Origin: Dehalococcoidia bacterium
GTDB taxonomy: Bacteria; Chloroflexota; Dehalococcoidia; JACPQF01
Direction of reading: 5' to 3'
NCBI GenBank assembly: GCA_030650265.1
Contig: JAUSEJ010000223.1
Coordinates: 1 to 7,005, forward strand
DNA length: 7,005 nt
A program made the translations under genes and the position numbers. Of the stretch, positions 1-6,601 are shown in pieces. Under the pieces are notes generated by a model. The model searched no databases, was not told where the DNA came from, and saw only the letters and a list, made by a program, of their open reading frames with translations. The stretch's first letter is position 1. Every line of letters starts with the position of its first letter.

Positions 1-672
1 CTCTGACGCCTCGAGCTCCAGCCGGATGCCGGGCTCGTACTTCACGACCTTGAACGGGCCACTGCCCACCAAATTGTTCTTGAAGTAGTCTTCACCTTTC
101 TCCTCGATGTACTTCTTGGGCATTATGGCTGTCATCGCCACTTCGGTGGCCCTCAACAGGTCAAACTGCGGCGTTTTCATGTGAATGACCACAGTATAGT
201 AATCTTTCGCTACAACGATAGCTACTGCGGCGCGCCAGATACTTGCCTCCGAGATAATGGACTCCGGCTTCATCATCCTCTCGACGCTGAACCTAACGTC
301 TGCCGCTGTGAGGTCGTCCCCGTTGTGAAACTTGATCCCCTTCCTAAGGTAGAAGCTATGAGTCATGCCATCGGGGGATATTTCCCATCGCTCCGCAGCC
401 CTCGGCCCTGGCTTACCATTGGGGAGCGGGCTTAGCAGGGTATCGAAGATAGCTGCACCTAGGGTGACGAAGGAGTTGCTGTCACCCTTTGGTGGGTCGA
501 GGAGGCCCGCGCCGAACTCTGACGCGATCGTCAAACTGCCATAAGGTTTACTCTCCGTCACCGGTAGGCTGGATGTAGGTGGAGACGATATTGTCGAGCA
601 TGCCCCTAAGAACAGGGCAATAACTATTATCGCCGCTGAGATCAGAGTACCAACCGCGGAACGCGTACTCAT
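1..672 (-). CDS. ABC transporter substrate-binding lipoprotein, family 5 (peptide/nickel type), 3' end outside window
   Basis: The first 224 codons are present and the gene continues past the left edge. The protein is predicted to be a lipid-anchored extracytoplasmic receptor that hands a solute (oligopeptide, nickel chelate or similar) to an ABC importer. Residues 1-25 form a lipoprotein signal: basic start, hydrophobic stretch at 10-22, then lipobox LGAC with Cys25. A Ser/Pro/Thr linker follows (26-45). Family hallmarks include GSLTIASEF at 45-53, the region RAAERWEISPDG (91-102) followed by a conserved HSFYLRKGIKFHNGD stretch, LTAADVRFSVERM (121-133) and VGSGPFKVVKYEPG (202-215). The family is usually 500-600 aa, so under half is seen. 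An AAGGAGG site 7 nt upstream fixes the ATG. No permease or ATPase gene lies in the window; they could follow to the left. The ligand cannot be assigned. The family call is firm. Confidence 0.93.
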   Translation of the reverse strand, partial: MSTRSAVGTLISAAIIVIALFLGACSTISSPPTSSLPVTESKPYGSLTIASEFGAGLLDPPKGDSNSFVTLGAAIFDTLLSPLPNGKPGPRAAERWEISPDGMTHSFYLRKGIKFHNGDDLTAADVRFSVERMMKPESIISEASIWRAAVAIVVAKDYYTVVIHMKTPQFDLLRATEVAMTAIMPKKYIEEKGEDYFKNNLVGSGPFKVVKYEPGIRLELEASE

Positions 673-679
673 TAGATTC

Positions 680-686
680 CCTCCTT
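680..686 (-). promoter_or_regulatory. Ribosome binding site of the substrate-binding protein gene
   Basis: On the minus strand AAGGAGG stands 7 nt before the ATG at 672. This perfect anti-16S match decides the start. No convincing -35/-10 pair lies just upstream. A CATAAT hexamer at 722-727 is the best -10 candidate but has no matching -35. Confidence 0.85.
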
Positions 687-753
687 AAATTGACAGCGAT
701 AGACTCAATAATCCGGCCTCAATTATGCTACCCGAACGGCTGGTCGAGCTAAT

Positions 754-785
754 AGACCGACTCGTTTTCGAAACCGAGTCGGTCT
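754..785. repeat. Perfect 11-bp inverted repeat (stable hairpin)
   Basis: AGACCGACTCG at 754-764 is the exact reverse complement of 775-785, separated by a 10-nt loop. In RNA of either strand this is a strong GC-rich hairpin. Neither side is followed by a T-run, so it is not a textbook intrinsic terminator. It lies about 165 bp after the radical SAM stop and about 80 bp before the transporter ATG, where a terminator, RNA-stability element or attenuator would fit. Confidence 0.75.
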
Positions 786-843
786 GGCAAAACCAGTGCC
801 AGGTCTTGCTGTTGCACTGTCTGCAGGTGGCCAGCCAGCAATC

Positions 844-891
844 CTACAGCAAAGCCAAGGCGAAACCCGTAAACTGTGGGCTCACGACCAT
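844..891 (-). CDS. Possible 15-codon micro-ORF with its own ribosome binding site
   Basis: On the minus strand AAGGTGG (899-905) is followed after 7 nt by ATG and a 15-residue frame, MVVSPQFTGFALALL, ending in TAG at 844-846. It lies 60 bp after the radical SAM stop. Its initiation region closely resembles that of the transporter gene (shared GGAATCTA next to an AAGG.GG motif). It could be a leader peptide, a small substrate peptide, or a meaningless leftover of a duplicated start region. Nothing in the peptide resembles a family I know, and a frame this short has little statistical weight. Confidence 0.15.
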   Translation of the reverse strand: MVVSPQFTGFALALL

Positions 892-911
892 GTAGATTCC
901 ACCTTGGCTTT
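851..911. repeat. Perfect 10-bp inverted repeat with 41-nt loop
   Basis: AAAGCCAAGG at 851-860 is the exact reverse complement of CCTTGGCTTT at 902-911. The stem would place the AAGG of a ribosome-binding-like sequence (899-905, minus strand) in a helix and the ATG at 889-891 in the loop. It sits 40 bp past the radical SAM stop codon. Confidence 0.6.
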
Positions 912-951
912 AGTTTAGCGACAGGTAACACCGATGATAAGGCTAGGATCG

Positions 952-2355
952 TTACAAGTGGTAAAACTTTTGGCCCACCGGTGCTCCTGCTGACGATTTC
1001 AACGATTCGACGAAATCTGCTATCCAGTTGGCCTCATCTGGAACAACATCGGCCATCCACTTTCCATAGTCTCCGGCGATCTCCAGTACACCAAGCTCTC
1101 CGTTGTATGTGCCTCCCCCGCAGCACAGGCCACAATACATAAACTTGTTCAGCTTTTCGTAGAGGCCGTATTTCTTCATGTCGGCATGGTGGGCCAGCCC
1201 CATTTCCAGATAGTACTCCGAAGGGGGGATCTTCTCCCGATTGGACGGGTCTGCGGCGTAGACGGAGCCCGGGGGAAAGCGCAAGTTCGACGTGATTGGA
1301 TAAACACCGTTCTTGATCATCCAAGTGTTCCCTTCTATGTGGGGCGCAAGAGCTTCCTGCCAGGTCTTGTACCCGTTCTTGGGTATCTGGCTGAGACCGG
1401 CGATGATCTTGCCTGCCACATTACCAGCGCCAAGAATATCTACCGCGTCGAGATATGATTCTAACCAGCGCTCGTGGGGCGCATGTTTGGCCTTCCCCGG
1501 ACATATCTCATTGAACAAATGGGGTTCCCATACCTCCATTTGGATAGCTATACAGTCAAGTCCCACGTCCTTTAACCTCTGCATAGACTTCCTATCCATC
1601 TCTTCCGTATGGATCATCAAGTTGGGCTTGTAGGGAGCAGCGTTAGCTATCTTCTCCACGAAATCGAAATATATTCTTCCCTCGTTCTCGCTGTTCACGA
1701 AACCACCCATCTCGAGACGACCTTCGATGATCTTTATCTCCTGGGCGCGAATCCTGTAGGCCTCGACCGTTTCCTCTAGACTAATCGTAACGGGACGATT
1801 AAGGCCGACCGCACCAGCGTCTTGCTGAGTGCCATTGAAGTTGCAGAACTTGCACTGCTCGCCAGTACTGAAGTATTCGCAGAATCGCACAGGCATGGCG
1901 AAGAAGCACTGACGAGGATTGTTAATGAGGCTGTCAATTGGCGTCCCTCTACTGGTGAGAGGTGACTTGCCTTCCCGTGGCTGGGGAACAGGAAAATAGA
2001 GATCCTCATCGATCCGTTCCTCTCCTTCATAAAGAGCCACCCGGCCGGAATCGTCTTTCCTTAGCGAATAGGGGCTCTTGCTGGAAATCCGGATGGCAAA
2101 GCTCACCCCGTTCTTCATATAGGCAAGGCCCGGGCGTAAGATCTGTTCCTCATTCGTCCTTGCCCCTCTCGTCCGCTCCAAATCCTTCAGGGTTACATCG
2201 AAATCATAGCTTTGGTAACTTGTTGGTCGTGTCCAATAGCTTACGTCATCCACCGCCGCGGTATCCGCCAAACCACTGGCGAGCACTGCCCACTTGATGA
2301 TCACCTCTCGGGGGATCGTTGGGAATTTCTTCTGAAGATCGTCGATTCTGGTCAC
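952..2355 (-). CDS. Radical SAM protein with unusual CX8CX2C cluster motif, substrate unknown
   Basis: The predicted product is 467 aa from a GTG start. It should bind a [4Fe-4S] cluster and S-adenosylmethionine and generate a 5'-deoxyadenosyl radical; the substrate is not evident. The cluster motif is Cys159, Cys168, Cys171 (CEYFSTGEQCKFCNF), CX8CX2C rather than the common CX3CX2C. Cys150 lies another 9 residues upstream. The region EMGGFVNSE (215-223) resembles the glycine-rich SAM-binding strand. QMEVWEPHLFNEICPGK (272-288) and the following helix plus GNVAGKIIAGL (311-321) resemble the barrel of BioB/HydE/ThiH-like radical SAM proteins. A second cysteine group (Cys408, Cys411, Cys412 in YCGLCCGGGTYNGE) lies near the C-terminus. 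The long first 140 residues show no domain I recognise. The start was chosen because AAGGAGG lies 7 nt before this GTG. An ATG 10 codons upstream (2385) has no such site and coincides with the predicted transcription start. Confidence 0.88.
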   Translation of the reverse strand: MTRIDDLQKKFPTIPREVIIKWAVLASGLADTAAVDDVSYWTRPTSYQSYDFDVTLKDLERTRGARTNEEQILRPGLAYMKNGVSFAIRISSKSPYSLRKDDSGRVALYEGEERIDEDLYFPVPQPREGKSPLTSRGTPIDSLINNPRQCFFAMPVRFCEYFSTGEQCKFCNFNGTQQDAGAVGLNRPVTISLEETVEAYRIRAQEIKIIEGRLEMGGFVNSENEGRIYFDFVEKIANAAPYKPNLMIHTEEMDRKSMQRLKDVGLDCIAIQMEVWEPHLFNEICPGKAKHAPHERWLESYLDAVDILGAGNVAGKIIAGLSQIPKNGYKTWQEALAPHIEGNTWMIKNGVYPITSNLRFPPGSVYAADPSNREKIPPSEYYLEMGLAHHADMKKYGLYEKLNKFMYCGLCCGGGTYNGELGVLEIAGDYGKWMADVVPDEANWIADFVESLKSSAGAPVGQKFYHL

Positions 2356-2362
2356 CGTCTGT

Positions 2363-2369
2363 CCTCCTT
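2363..2369 (-). promoter_or_regulatory. Ribosome binding site fixing the GTG start of the radical SAM gene
   Basis: AAGGAGG on the minus strand lies 7 nt before GTG at 2353-2355, the same sequence and spacing as for the transporter gene. It lies inside the longer ATG-initiated frame that starts at 2385, so that longer start is probably wrong. Confidence 0.85.
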
Positions 2370-2391
2370 TTGCGTTTATCAGCATGCGTCA

Positions 2392-2397
2392 ATTATA
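2392..2397 (-). promoter_or_regulatory. -10 promoter element of the radical SAM gene
   Basis: A perfect TATAAT on the minus strand predicts a transcription start near 2385 and a leader of about 30 nt. No good TTGACA lies 16-18 bp upstream (the hexamer there, TGTCCT, is poor). That is typical of a promoter that needs an activator; a palindrome occupies the adjacent upstream position. Confidence 0.6.
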
Positions 2398-2418
2398 TAA
2401 GTAGAGATACCCGAGGAC

Positions 2419-2436
2419 ATCACCAATACTGGTGAT
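2419..2436. promoter_or_regulatory. 18-bp palindrome, candidate activator operator
   Basis: ATCACCA (2419-2425) and TGGTGAT (2430-2436) form a perfect 7-bp inverted repeat around ATAC. Its centre is about 42 bp upstream of the predicted start of the radical SAM transcript. That position is typical for class II activation, including LuxR-type activators. It is 19 bp downstream of the large regulator's stop codon. No T-run follows on the minus strand, so a terminator is unlikely. I did not find a second copy in the window. Confidence 0.5.
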
Positions 2437-2454
2437 CAAATAGCGATCTTTGTC

Positions 2455-5400
2455 CTAGGATGATGGCAGGCCAGCCTCAATTACCAGTAGGGCGAGGGCA
2501 GTACGAGAGTTGATACCTAGGCGCGCATAGACATGTTGGAGGTGGGAGTTGACGGTGAACCGTGTGATGGTCAGTCGCTTGGCGATATCAGCCGTAGTCA
2601 AGCCCTGAGCGACGAGTAGCGCTACTTCCAGCTCGCGTTCAGTCAAATAGATTTCTCCCAGACGGGGGCGGCTTGTGATGAGAGTTGAAGTGCCCAACCC
2701 TTGGAGCAATCGTCGGGCGCGTTCAGCATAGCGGCTGGCGCCGAGCCGCTCGAAGGTAGCTAAACTCTGCTGTGCAGCCTGGGCTGGGGAAAGGGATCGG
2801 GGATTATGGGTGAGTCTCCCATCTTCTGTCTCCCAACCCCTGTGCCCTATCCCCTGACATCTGACCTCCGCTTGCTCCAATAGAGATCTTGCCGCCTCGA
2901 ATGGCATTGTCAGAACGGTGAACGAACTATGCGCCCGGGCTAAGCAATCCAGAGCCGCCTCTTCCTGGCCCAGGGACTGCCGGGCGAGACCCTCAGCCCG
3001 AGAGGCCAGGGCGGTCAAATACGGCGTGCCAGCCGGACCAAGGCCGATGAGATTGCGGGAGGTTTCGAGAGCGCTTTCCCCATCTCCTGCCGCTACCTGC
3101 GCTTCGGCCAACAGCATTAGCCCTATCGGAATGTACGCCGGTGTGATGACAGCGGGGCTGGGAGCAGATGCTGACGGGCGGAAGAAACCCCTGGCAATGC
3201 CCAGCGCTCGCTCGGCCTGCCCTCGCTCGAGGACGATGGCCATCTCGGCAAGGTCGATATGACTGAAGACTGTCCTGTCGACTAGTTTCCCGCCACCAAT
3301 AGCCATTCTCGCCTCGGAGATACAGGATTCAGCCTCGAACAAGTCTCCCCGAAAGGCTAGAACCATCGCCCGTTCGGCCAAGGAGTAGGCAAGGTTGCGA
3401 GGGTGTCCTACCCGGCGGGCCAGAGAAACGGCCTCCGCGCTGAAGCATCGCGATTCGTCCCAACCGCCAGCCATGAAGTGGGCGCGAGTTAAGCGAATCC
3501 GAAGAAAAATCTCCACGTCTACCGCACCAAGGTGCTGGGCCACTGCCAGGCCGCGTTCGGCATGGTAACGCATAACTTGGTGGTCGCCAAGACACATTCC
3601 GATGCAGGCCAGCAAATCGTGGGCTCGGCAGCAAATCGCTCGCTCATTTGCATGTTCGCTTACTGTCAGAGCACGCTGGGCGTGTTCCCGAGCGCCAGTT
3701 ATGTCATTCTGTTCTGCGCAGGACACAGAGGCAACCCAATTTGCCTCGGCTTCCGCTCGCGGCGATGCCAATCGCACTACCACGGACAGAAGCTCCGCTG
3801 CAGTGTCTGCTACGCCCACCACATCTCCAAGTCGACTGAGGATGCGACAACGGGCGAAGAGCAGGTCGGCCAACTGTTGGCAGGGCTCGCGGGCGGTCAA
3901 TCCTTCCTTTAGAATGACCAAGCCAGCCATTAGATGAACGTTGGCTATGTCGAAGTGGCCGCGGTCCCATTCCGCCAGAGCTAACTGACTGCGAAGACGA
4001 GAGATAGCAATCCTTCCCTGAGAAGGACCAGCGCGTACTCGCTCGGCGAGGGCTTCACTCCAGGCTTGGATGGCCGCATCTCCTTCCCCTATTCGCTCCC
4101 ACAACTCGCCCAATCGCTCGAGCAGCCATGGCAGAAGCGCCTCATCTGTCAAAGAAGGACCAGCGGGGCCTGACGTGCAACAACCCTGACGAACTAGTGA
4201 CAACGCGGCAACGTAATGGCGCGTAGCCTCTTCGTTGGCAAAGAGGGCGTAAGCTCGCTCACCGGCCGCCAGCAATGTCGCAAGCGCTCGATCATTCTGG
4301 ACCTCGTCGCCTGCGCCCTGATAGTGGCGAGCCAAACGAAATAGGGTATCCGGTCGTTTTTCCGAGAAGGACTCAATCACATTGATCGCTGCCACGTGAA
4401 CACGCCGCCGCTCCATCTCCGGCAACTCGGCATAGGCAACTTCCTGAATGAGCGGGTGTGTTATGCTGTAGACTACGTCTGATCTATCAAGCCCTTCGGC
4501 CACCAACCCGGCTGCGCGCAGGCGACGTAAGGCCTTAAGGAGAGTCTTTTCTCTGAGACCGCTGGCAGAACGAAGGATGGTGTGTGATGTAGCTTCGCCC
4601 ACTACTGCGACTAAGTCAAGTACACAGCGATCGGCTGGCGCTAGCCGGGCCAGGCGATCGAGAATGAGGTGTCTCACGCTCGGCGGCGGAATTGCCAACG
4701 CTTCGGCATTAAGGATCCAGCCATCTTTCGCGTGAGGACTGCGGACGAGATCTCCGGAGTCGATAAGGCCTGCGATGAGAGCTTCGACGAATAGCGGGTT
4801 TTCACCGGCGCGAGTGTGGAGAAGAGCGATCAATCCTGCCGGCGCCTTTCCGCCAAGAATGCCCCGAGCTAGCATATCTACCGCATCTGGATGGAGGCGG
4901 GTAACGACGATCTCCTTGGCCAAACCTCCTCGTTTCAACGATACCACCAAGCTCCGCAGGCCGGGGGAAGTATCCATGGCGTCTTCACTATAGGTAGCGA
5001 TCAGTAGCGCTCGCTTGTCCAACAATCCTCGGGCGAGGTAGTGCAGCATATCCAGAGAAGCGGGATCGGCCAAGTGCACGTCGTCCATTACAAGGAGAAC
5101 CGGGGCCTCTTGGGTAAGCCGTTCGAGCAGGCGCGATACGGTCTCGAAGAGACGGGTTTTATCGAGGGCGGAATCGCCCGATCCTTCCGAGGGGAAGGAT
5201 GGCAGAGGAAGTCGAAGAACGCCGAACAGACGCCCGAGATCCGTAAGGCCTTCCACCAGAACTGCGAGACGGATAGAGTCAAGACTGCGTAACAAAGGGC
5301 CGAAGGCGTCGAGGAACGGGGCATAAGCTAAGCTGCCATCCATTGGAAAAGTGCGTCCTTCGAGCGCCGTAAAGCCACGTCCCTTCGCCAGCGCAAGTGA

Positions 5401-5601
5401 TTCCTTCGCCAAGCGCGTCTTGCCGATTCCGGGTTGGCCAACTAGGAAGATTGTGCCTCCCTGACCTTCCGACGCGAGAGTCAATGCCGCAATGATGCGA
5501 CGTAGCTCACTTTCACGATCGACCAAGGGCGATGCCACGCCAGAGCGAGAGGGCGTGATGGGCACAGCATGAGTTCTGTGGTCCCCGAGGGGCTTAGCCA
5601 T
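2455..5601 (-). CDS. Large ATP-binding LuxR-family transcriptional regulator (LAL/MalT-like)
   Basis: The predicted product is 1048 aa, a one-protein signal-responsive activator. The N-terminal AAA/NACHT-like ATPase begins PLVDRESEL (residues 25-33). Walker A is GQPGIGKT (55-62) and Walker B is VLLVMDDVH (168-176). A GENPLFVEAL motif (267-276) and a winged-helix-like THPLIQEVAY segment (381-390) follow. From about residue 440 to 950 the protein is alanine- and leucine-rich helical repeat, TPR-like (for example FANEEATRHYVAAL at 454-467), which in this family usually senses ligand. The last 64 residues are a LuxR HTH starting YLTERELEVALLVAQGL, with recognition helix around TITRFTVNSHLQHVYARLG. 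Length and order match LAL regulators. I chose the ATG at 5601 because AGGTGG stands 6 nt upstream. An in-frame ATG at 5691 would add 30 residues but lacks a clear site. The adjacent downstream radical SAM gene is a likely target (inference). Confidence 0.93.
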   Translation of the reverse strand: MAKPLGDHRTHAVPITPSRSGVASPLVDRESELRRIIAALTLASEGQGGTIFLVGQPGIGKTRLAKESLALAKGRGFTALEGRTFPMDGSLAYAPFLDAFGPLLRSLDSIRLAVLVEGLTDLGRLFGVLRLPLPSFPSEGSGDSALDKTRLFETVSRLLERLTQEAPVLLVMDDVHLADPASLDMLHYLARGLLDKRALLIATYSEDAMDTSPGLRSLVVSLKRGGLAKEIVVTRLHPDAVDMLARGILGGKAPAGLIALLHTRAGENPLFVEALIAGLIDSGDLVRSPHAKDGWILNAEALAIPPPSVRHLILDRLARLAPADRCVLDLVAVVGEATSHTILRSASGLREKTLLKALRRLRAAGLVAEGLDRSDVVYSITHPLIQEVAYAELPEMERRRVHVAAINVIESFSEKRPDTLFRLARHYQGAGDEVQNDRALATLLAAGERAYALFANEEATRHYVAALSLVRQGCCTSGPAGPSLTDEALLPWLLERLGELWERIGEGDAAIQAWSEALAERVRAGPSQGRIAISRLRSQLALAEWDRGHFDIANVHLMAGLVILKEGLTAREPCQQLADLLFARCRILSRLGDVVGVADTAAELLSVVVRLASPRAEAEANWVASVSCAEQNDITGAREHAQRALTVSEHANERAICCRAHDLLACIGMCLGDHQVMRYHAERGLAVAQHLGAVDVEIFLRIRLTRAHFMAGGWDESRCFSAEAVSLARRVGHPRNLAYSLAERAMVLAFRGDLFEAESCISEARMAIGGGKLVDRTVFSHIDLAEMAIVLERGQAERALGIARGFFRPSASAPSPAVITPAYIPIGLMLLAEAQVAAGDGESALETSRNLIGLGPAGTPYLTALASRAEGLARQSLGQEEAALDCLARAHSSFTVLTMPFEAARSLLEQAEVRCQGIGHRGWETEDGRLTHNPRSLSPAQAAQQSLATFERLGASRYAERARRLLQGLGTSTLITSRPRLGEIYLTERELEVALLVAQGLTTADIAKRLTITRFTVNSHLQHVYARLGINSRTALALLVIEAGLPSS

Positions 5602-5888
5602 TTCCAACCACCTCTCAGGTTGATATGACCTGGGCGGTCCCCCAAAACAGGAGTCCTGCGATGCCGAGTGGTCGAAGTCCCCCAGTGGCATGAGAAAAGT
5701 ACCAGGCGGGATCTTCTGTGACTACTCTTGGCCATCACAGGGGCCAATGGAGGCCGTCTCAGGCCTCTTGTTTTCCGTCTGGCGTAGACGCTTCAGGGGG
5801 TCGTCTTTGACCGATCTCTGGCAGAAGGGTACTGAGGTCATCTTCGACTCTCTGTGAAGGCGCGGCACTAGCTGGCTGCCGTACATTC
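5602..5888 (-). other. Long 5' leader of the LuxR-type regulator with tandem inverted repeats
   Basis: About 287 nt separate the predicted transcription start from the chosen ATG. The leader holds a 6-bp stem (5750-5755 with 5762-5767) and a second 6-bp stem (5728-5733 with 5742-5747). A third, 5716-5721 with 5735-5740, cannot coexist with the second. An 11-bp dyad CAGGAGTCCTG lies at 5648-5658. A 39-codon ATG frame (5841 to 5722) ends in TAG inside this hairpin cluster, in the same reading frame as the regulator. Its upstream sequence has only a weak GAGAG. The leader may regulate expression, but none of the elements matches a known riboswitch I can name. Confidence 0.4.
5608..5613 (-). promoter_or_regulatory. 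Ribosome binding site supporting the internal start of the LuxR-type regulator
   Basis: AGGTGG on the minus strand ends 6 nt before the ATG at 5599-5601. The upstream in-frame ATG at 5689-5691 is preceded by a pyrimidine-rich stretch without a Shine-Dalgarno match. Moderate confidence, since the core has one mismatch to AGGAGG. Confidence 0.5.
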
Positions 5889-5894
5889 CCTAAT

Positions 5895-5922
5895 ATTATA
5901 TCATCCACAGCGGTAGAGTCAA
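5895..5922 (-). promoter_or_regulatory. Promoter of the LuxR-type regulator gene
   Basis: On the minus strand, TTGACT (5917-5922) and TATAAT (5895-5900) are separated by 16 bp, and TGA directly before TATAAT makes an extended -10. The predicted transcription start is near 5888. It is the best sigma70-type promoter facing the regulator. Between it and the ATPase relic (5923-6026) I see only a weak hairpin, 5959-5963 with 5970-5974, without a T-run. Confidence 0.7.
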
Positions 5923-6026
5923 TATGCCGTCAATTTGAATCAAAGCATACGTGGCTACTGGCGAAATAACGCCATCAAGCCAGTTCTTAGCCATCTCATC
6001 GACTCTCTTACTCCAGAAGCACATTG

Positions 6027-6550
6027 TTATTTGCTTCGAATCCCCAAGAGGTCAGGATGCATCATCTTGTCGGGAGTGAATAGCAAGACGCTTTCTACTT
6101 CTGCGGCTGCTCGCAGCCTGGGCGTGAATCCGGACAGGGAAAACAAAGCATAGCGAACATCCTGAGGCGCTCCCTTATATGTCGCCCTGCGCCTCAGACT
6201 ATTCAGGACATCAAAATCTACCGGCTGCACAGACCACTTGCACTCACCCAGAAGTACCGGTTCTCCGCCCTCCATCGCGACGACATCCACCTGCTCTCTA
6301 GAATCCCACCATGAACCCAGGCGCGAGAATGCGACGGGTAGATGGCCGGCGAATGCGAGGTTAGCAAGAAATTCATGGCATACCTTTTCGAAGCGTTGCG
6401 AAACAAACTCATTCAGGTAGGGGAGGAGGTTTTGAGCAGTTCGCTCTTCCCGGTGCGCCTCCGGCCGTAAAGAACCAATAGCCCGGCACGGCTCGAGTCA
6501 TACAGCCTTTGCAGTGTCGCCAATTCCTTCTGTCTGTTGTAGAAGGTCAC
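6027..6550 (-). pseudogene. Remnant of archaeal-type AAA ATPase with DUF234 C-terminal domain, internal deletion and frameshift
   Basis: From a GTG with GGAG 7 nt upstream (6558-6561), the frame starts MTFYNRQKELATLQRLY and reaches Walker A (LYGRRRTGKSELL, residues 27-39). It then hits TGA at 6413-6415. From about 6437 the -1 frame continues as the C-terminal domain of the same family: LLPYLNEFVSQRFEKVCHEF, then LGSWWDSREQVDVVA and LLGECKWS, a PD-(D/E)XK-nuclease-like D...ECK pattern, ending at TAA 6027-6029. Intact members are about 450-480 aa. Here roughly 45 plus 136 codons survive, so Walker B, sensor motifs and the winged-helix part are gone. The C-terminal frame has no start codon of its own until a GTG well inside the domain. 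Such proteins are ATPase-nuclease fusions of uncertain function. This copy is almost certainly not functional as an ATPase. Confidence 0.82.
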
Positions 6551-6573
6551 GAAAGAACTCCGATCCCAGAGCG

Positions 6574-6601
6574 AATTAATATAATCAGGATTATATTGAT
6601 T
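6574..6601. promoter_or_regulatory. 28-bp AT-rich palindrome overlapping the promoter, candidate operator
   Basis: A perfect 9-bp inverted repeat (6578-6586 with 6589-6597, 2-nt centre) extends to 13-bp arms with one mismatch (6574 to 6601). It covers the -10, the whole spacer and the edge of the -35. Bound protein would block RNA polymerase, so a repressor site is the simplest reading. It has too little G+C to be an intrinsic terminator for the toxin gene just upstream. Confidence 0.5.

Larger units (their letters stand above)
673..951 (-). other. Structured intergenic region between radical SAM gene and transporter gene
   Basis: This 279-bp gap holds no recognisable protein gene but is rich in inverted repeats. 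They are an 11-bp perfect stem (754-764 with 775-785), a 6-bp stem (784-789 with 797-802), a 10-bp perfect stem (851-860 with 902-911), and a 6-bp pair enclosing it (841-846 with 944-949). It would be the 3' region of the radical SAM transcript and/or the 5' leader of the transporter transcript. A 60-codon GTG-initiated frame (931 to 749) crosses it but has no ribosome binding site and no family resemblance that I recognise. The region could be a terminator/processing region, a cis-regulatory RNA, or a decayed gene. Confidence 0.5.

Noticed and set aside
181..435. 84-codon plus-strand open frame
   Set aside because: It lies entirely antisense to the substrate-binding lipoprotein, whose signal peptide, ribosome binding site and family motifs are clear.
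749..931. 60-codon minus-strand frame downstream of the radical SAM gene
   Set aside because: It starts with GTG without a ribosome binding site, resembles no family I know, and its end is simply the 11-bp hairpin sequence. The inverted repeats explain the region better.
2419..2436. Palindrome as intrinsic terminator of the regulator gene
   Set aside because: The stem is short and no T-run follows it on the minus strand. Its position relative to the -10 fits an operator better.
3329..3970. Several 60-126 codon frames on both strands inside the regulator gene
   Set aside because: They are shadows of the long regulator reading frame, whose domain order is continuous through this stretch.
5959..5974. 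Small hairpin after the ATPase relic as terminator
   Set aside because: It has only 5-bp arms and no T-run on the minus strand, so there is not enough to call it.
5935..6153. 72-codon plus-strand frame
   Set aside because: It is antisense to the DUF234 domain remnant and has no family motif or ribosome binding site.
6413..6440. Programmed -1 frameshift joining the two halves of the ATPase relic
   Set aside because: The overlap (CTC AAA ACC) is not a good X XXY YYZ slippery site, and the central ATPase body is missing anyway, so deletion with frame loss is simpler.
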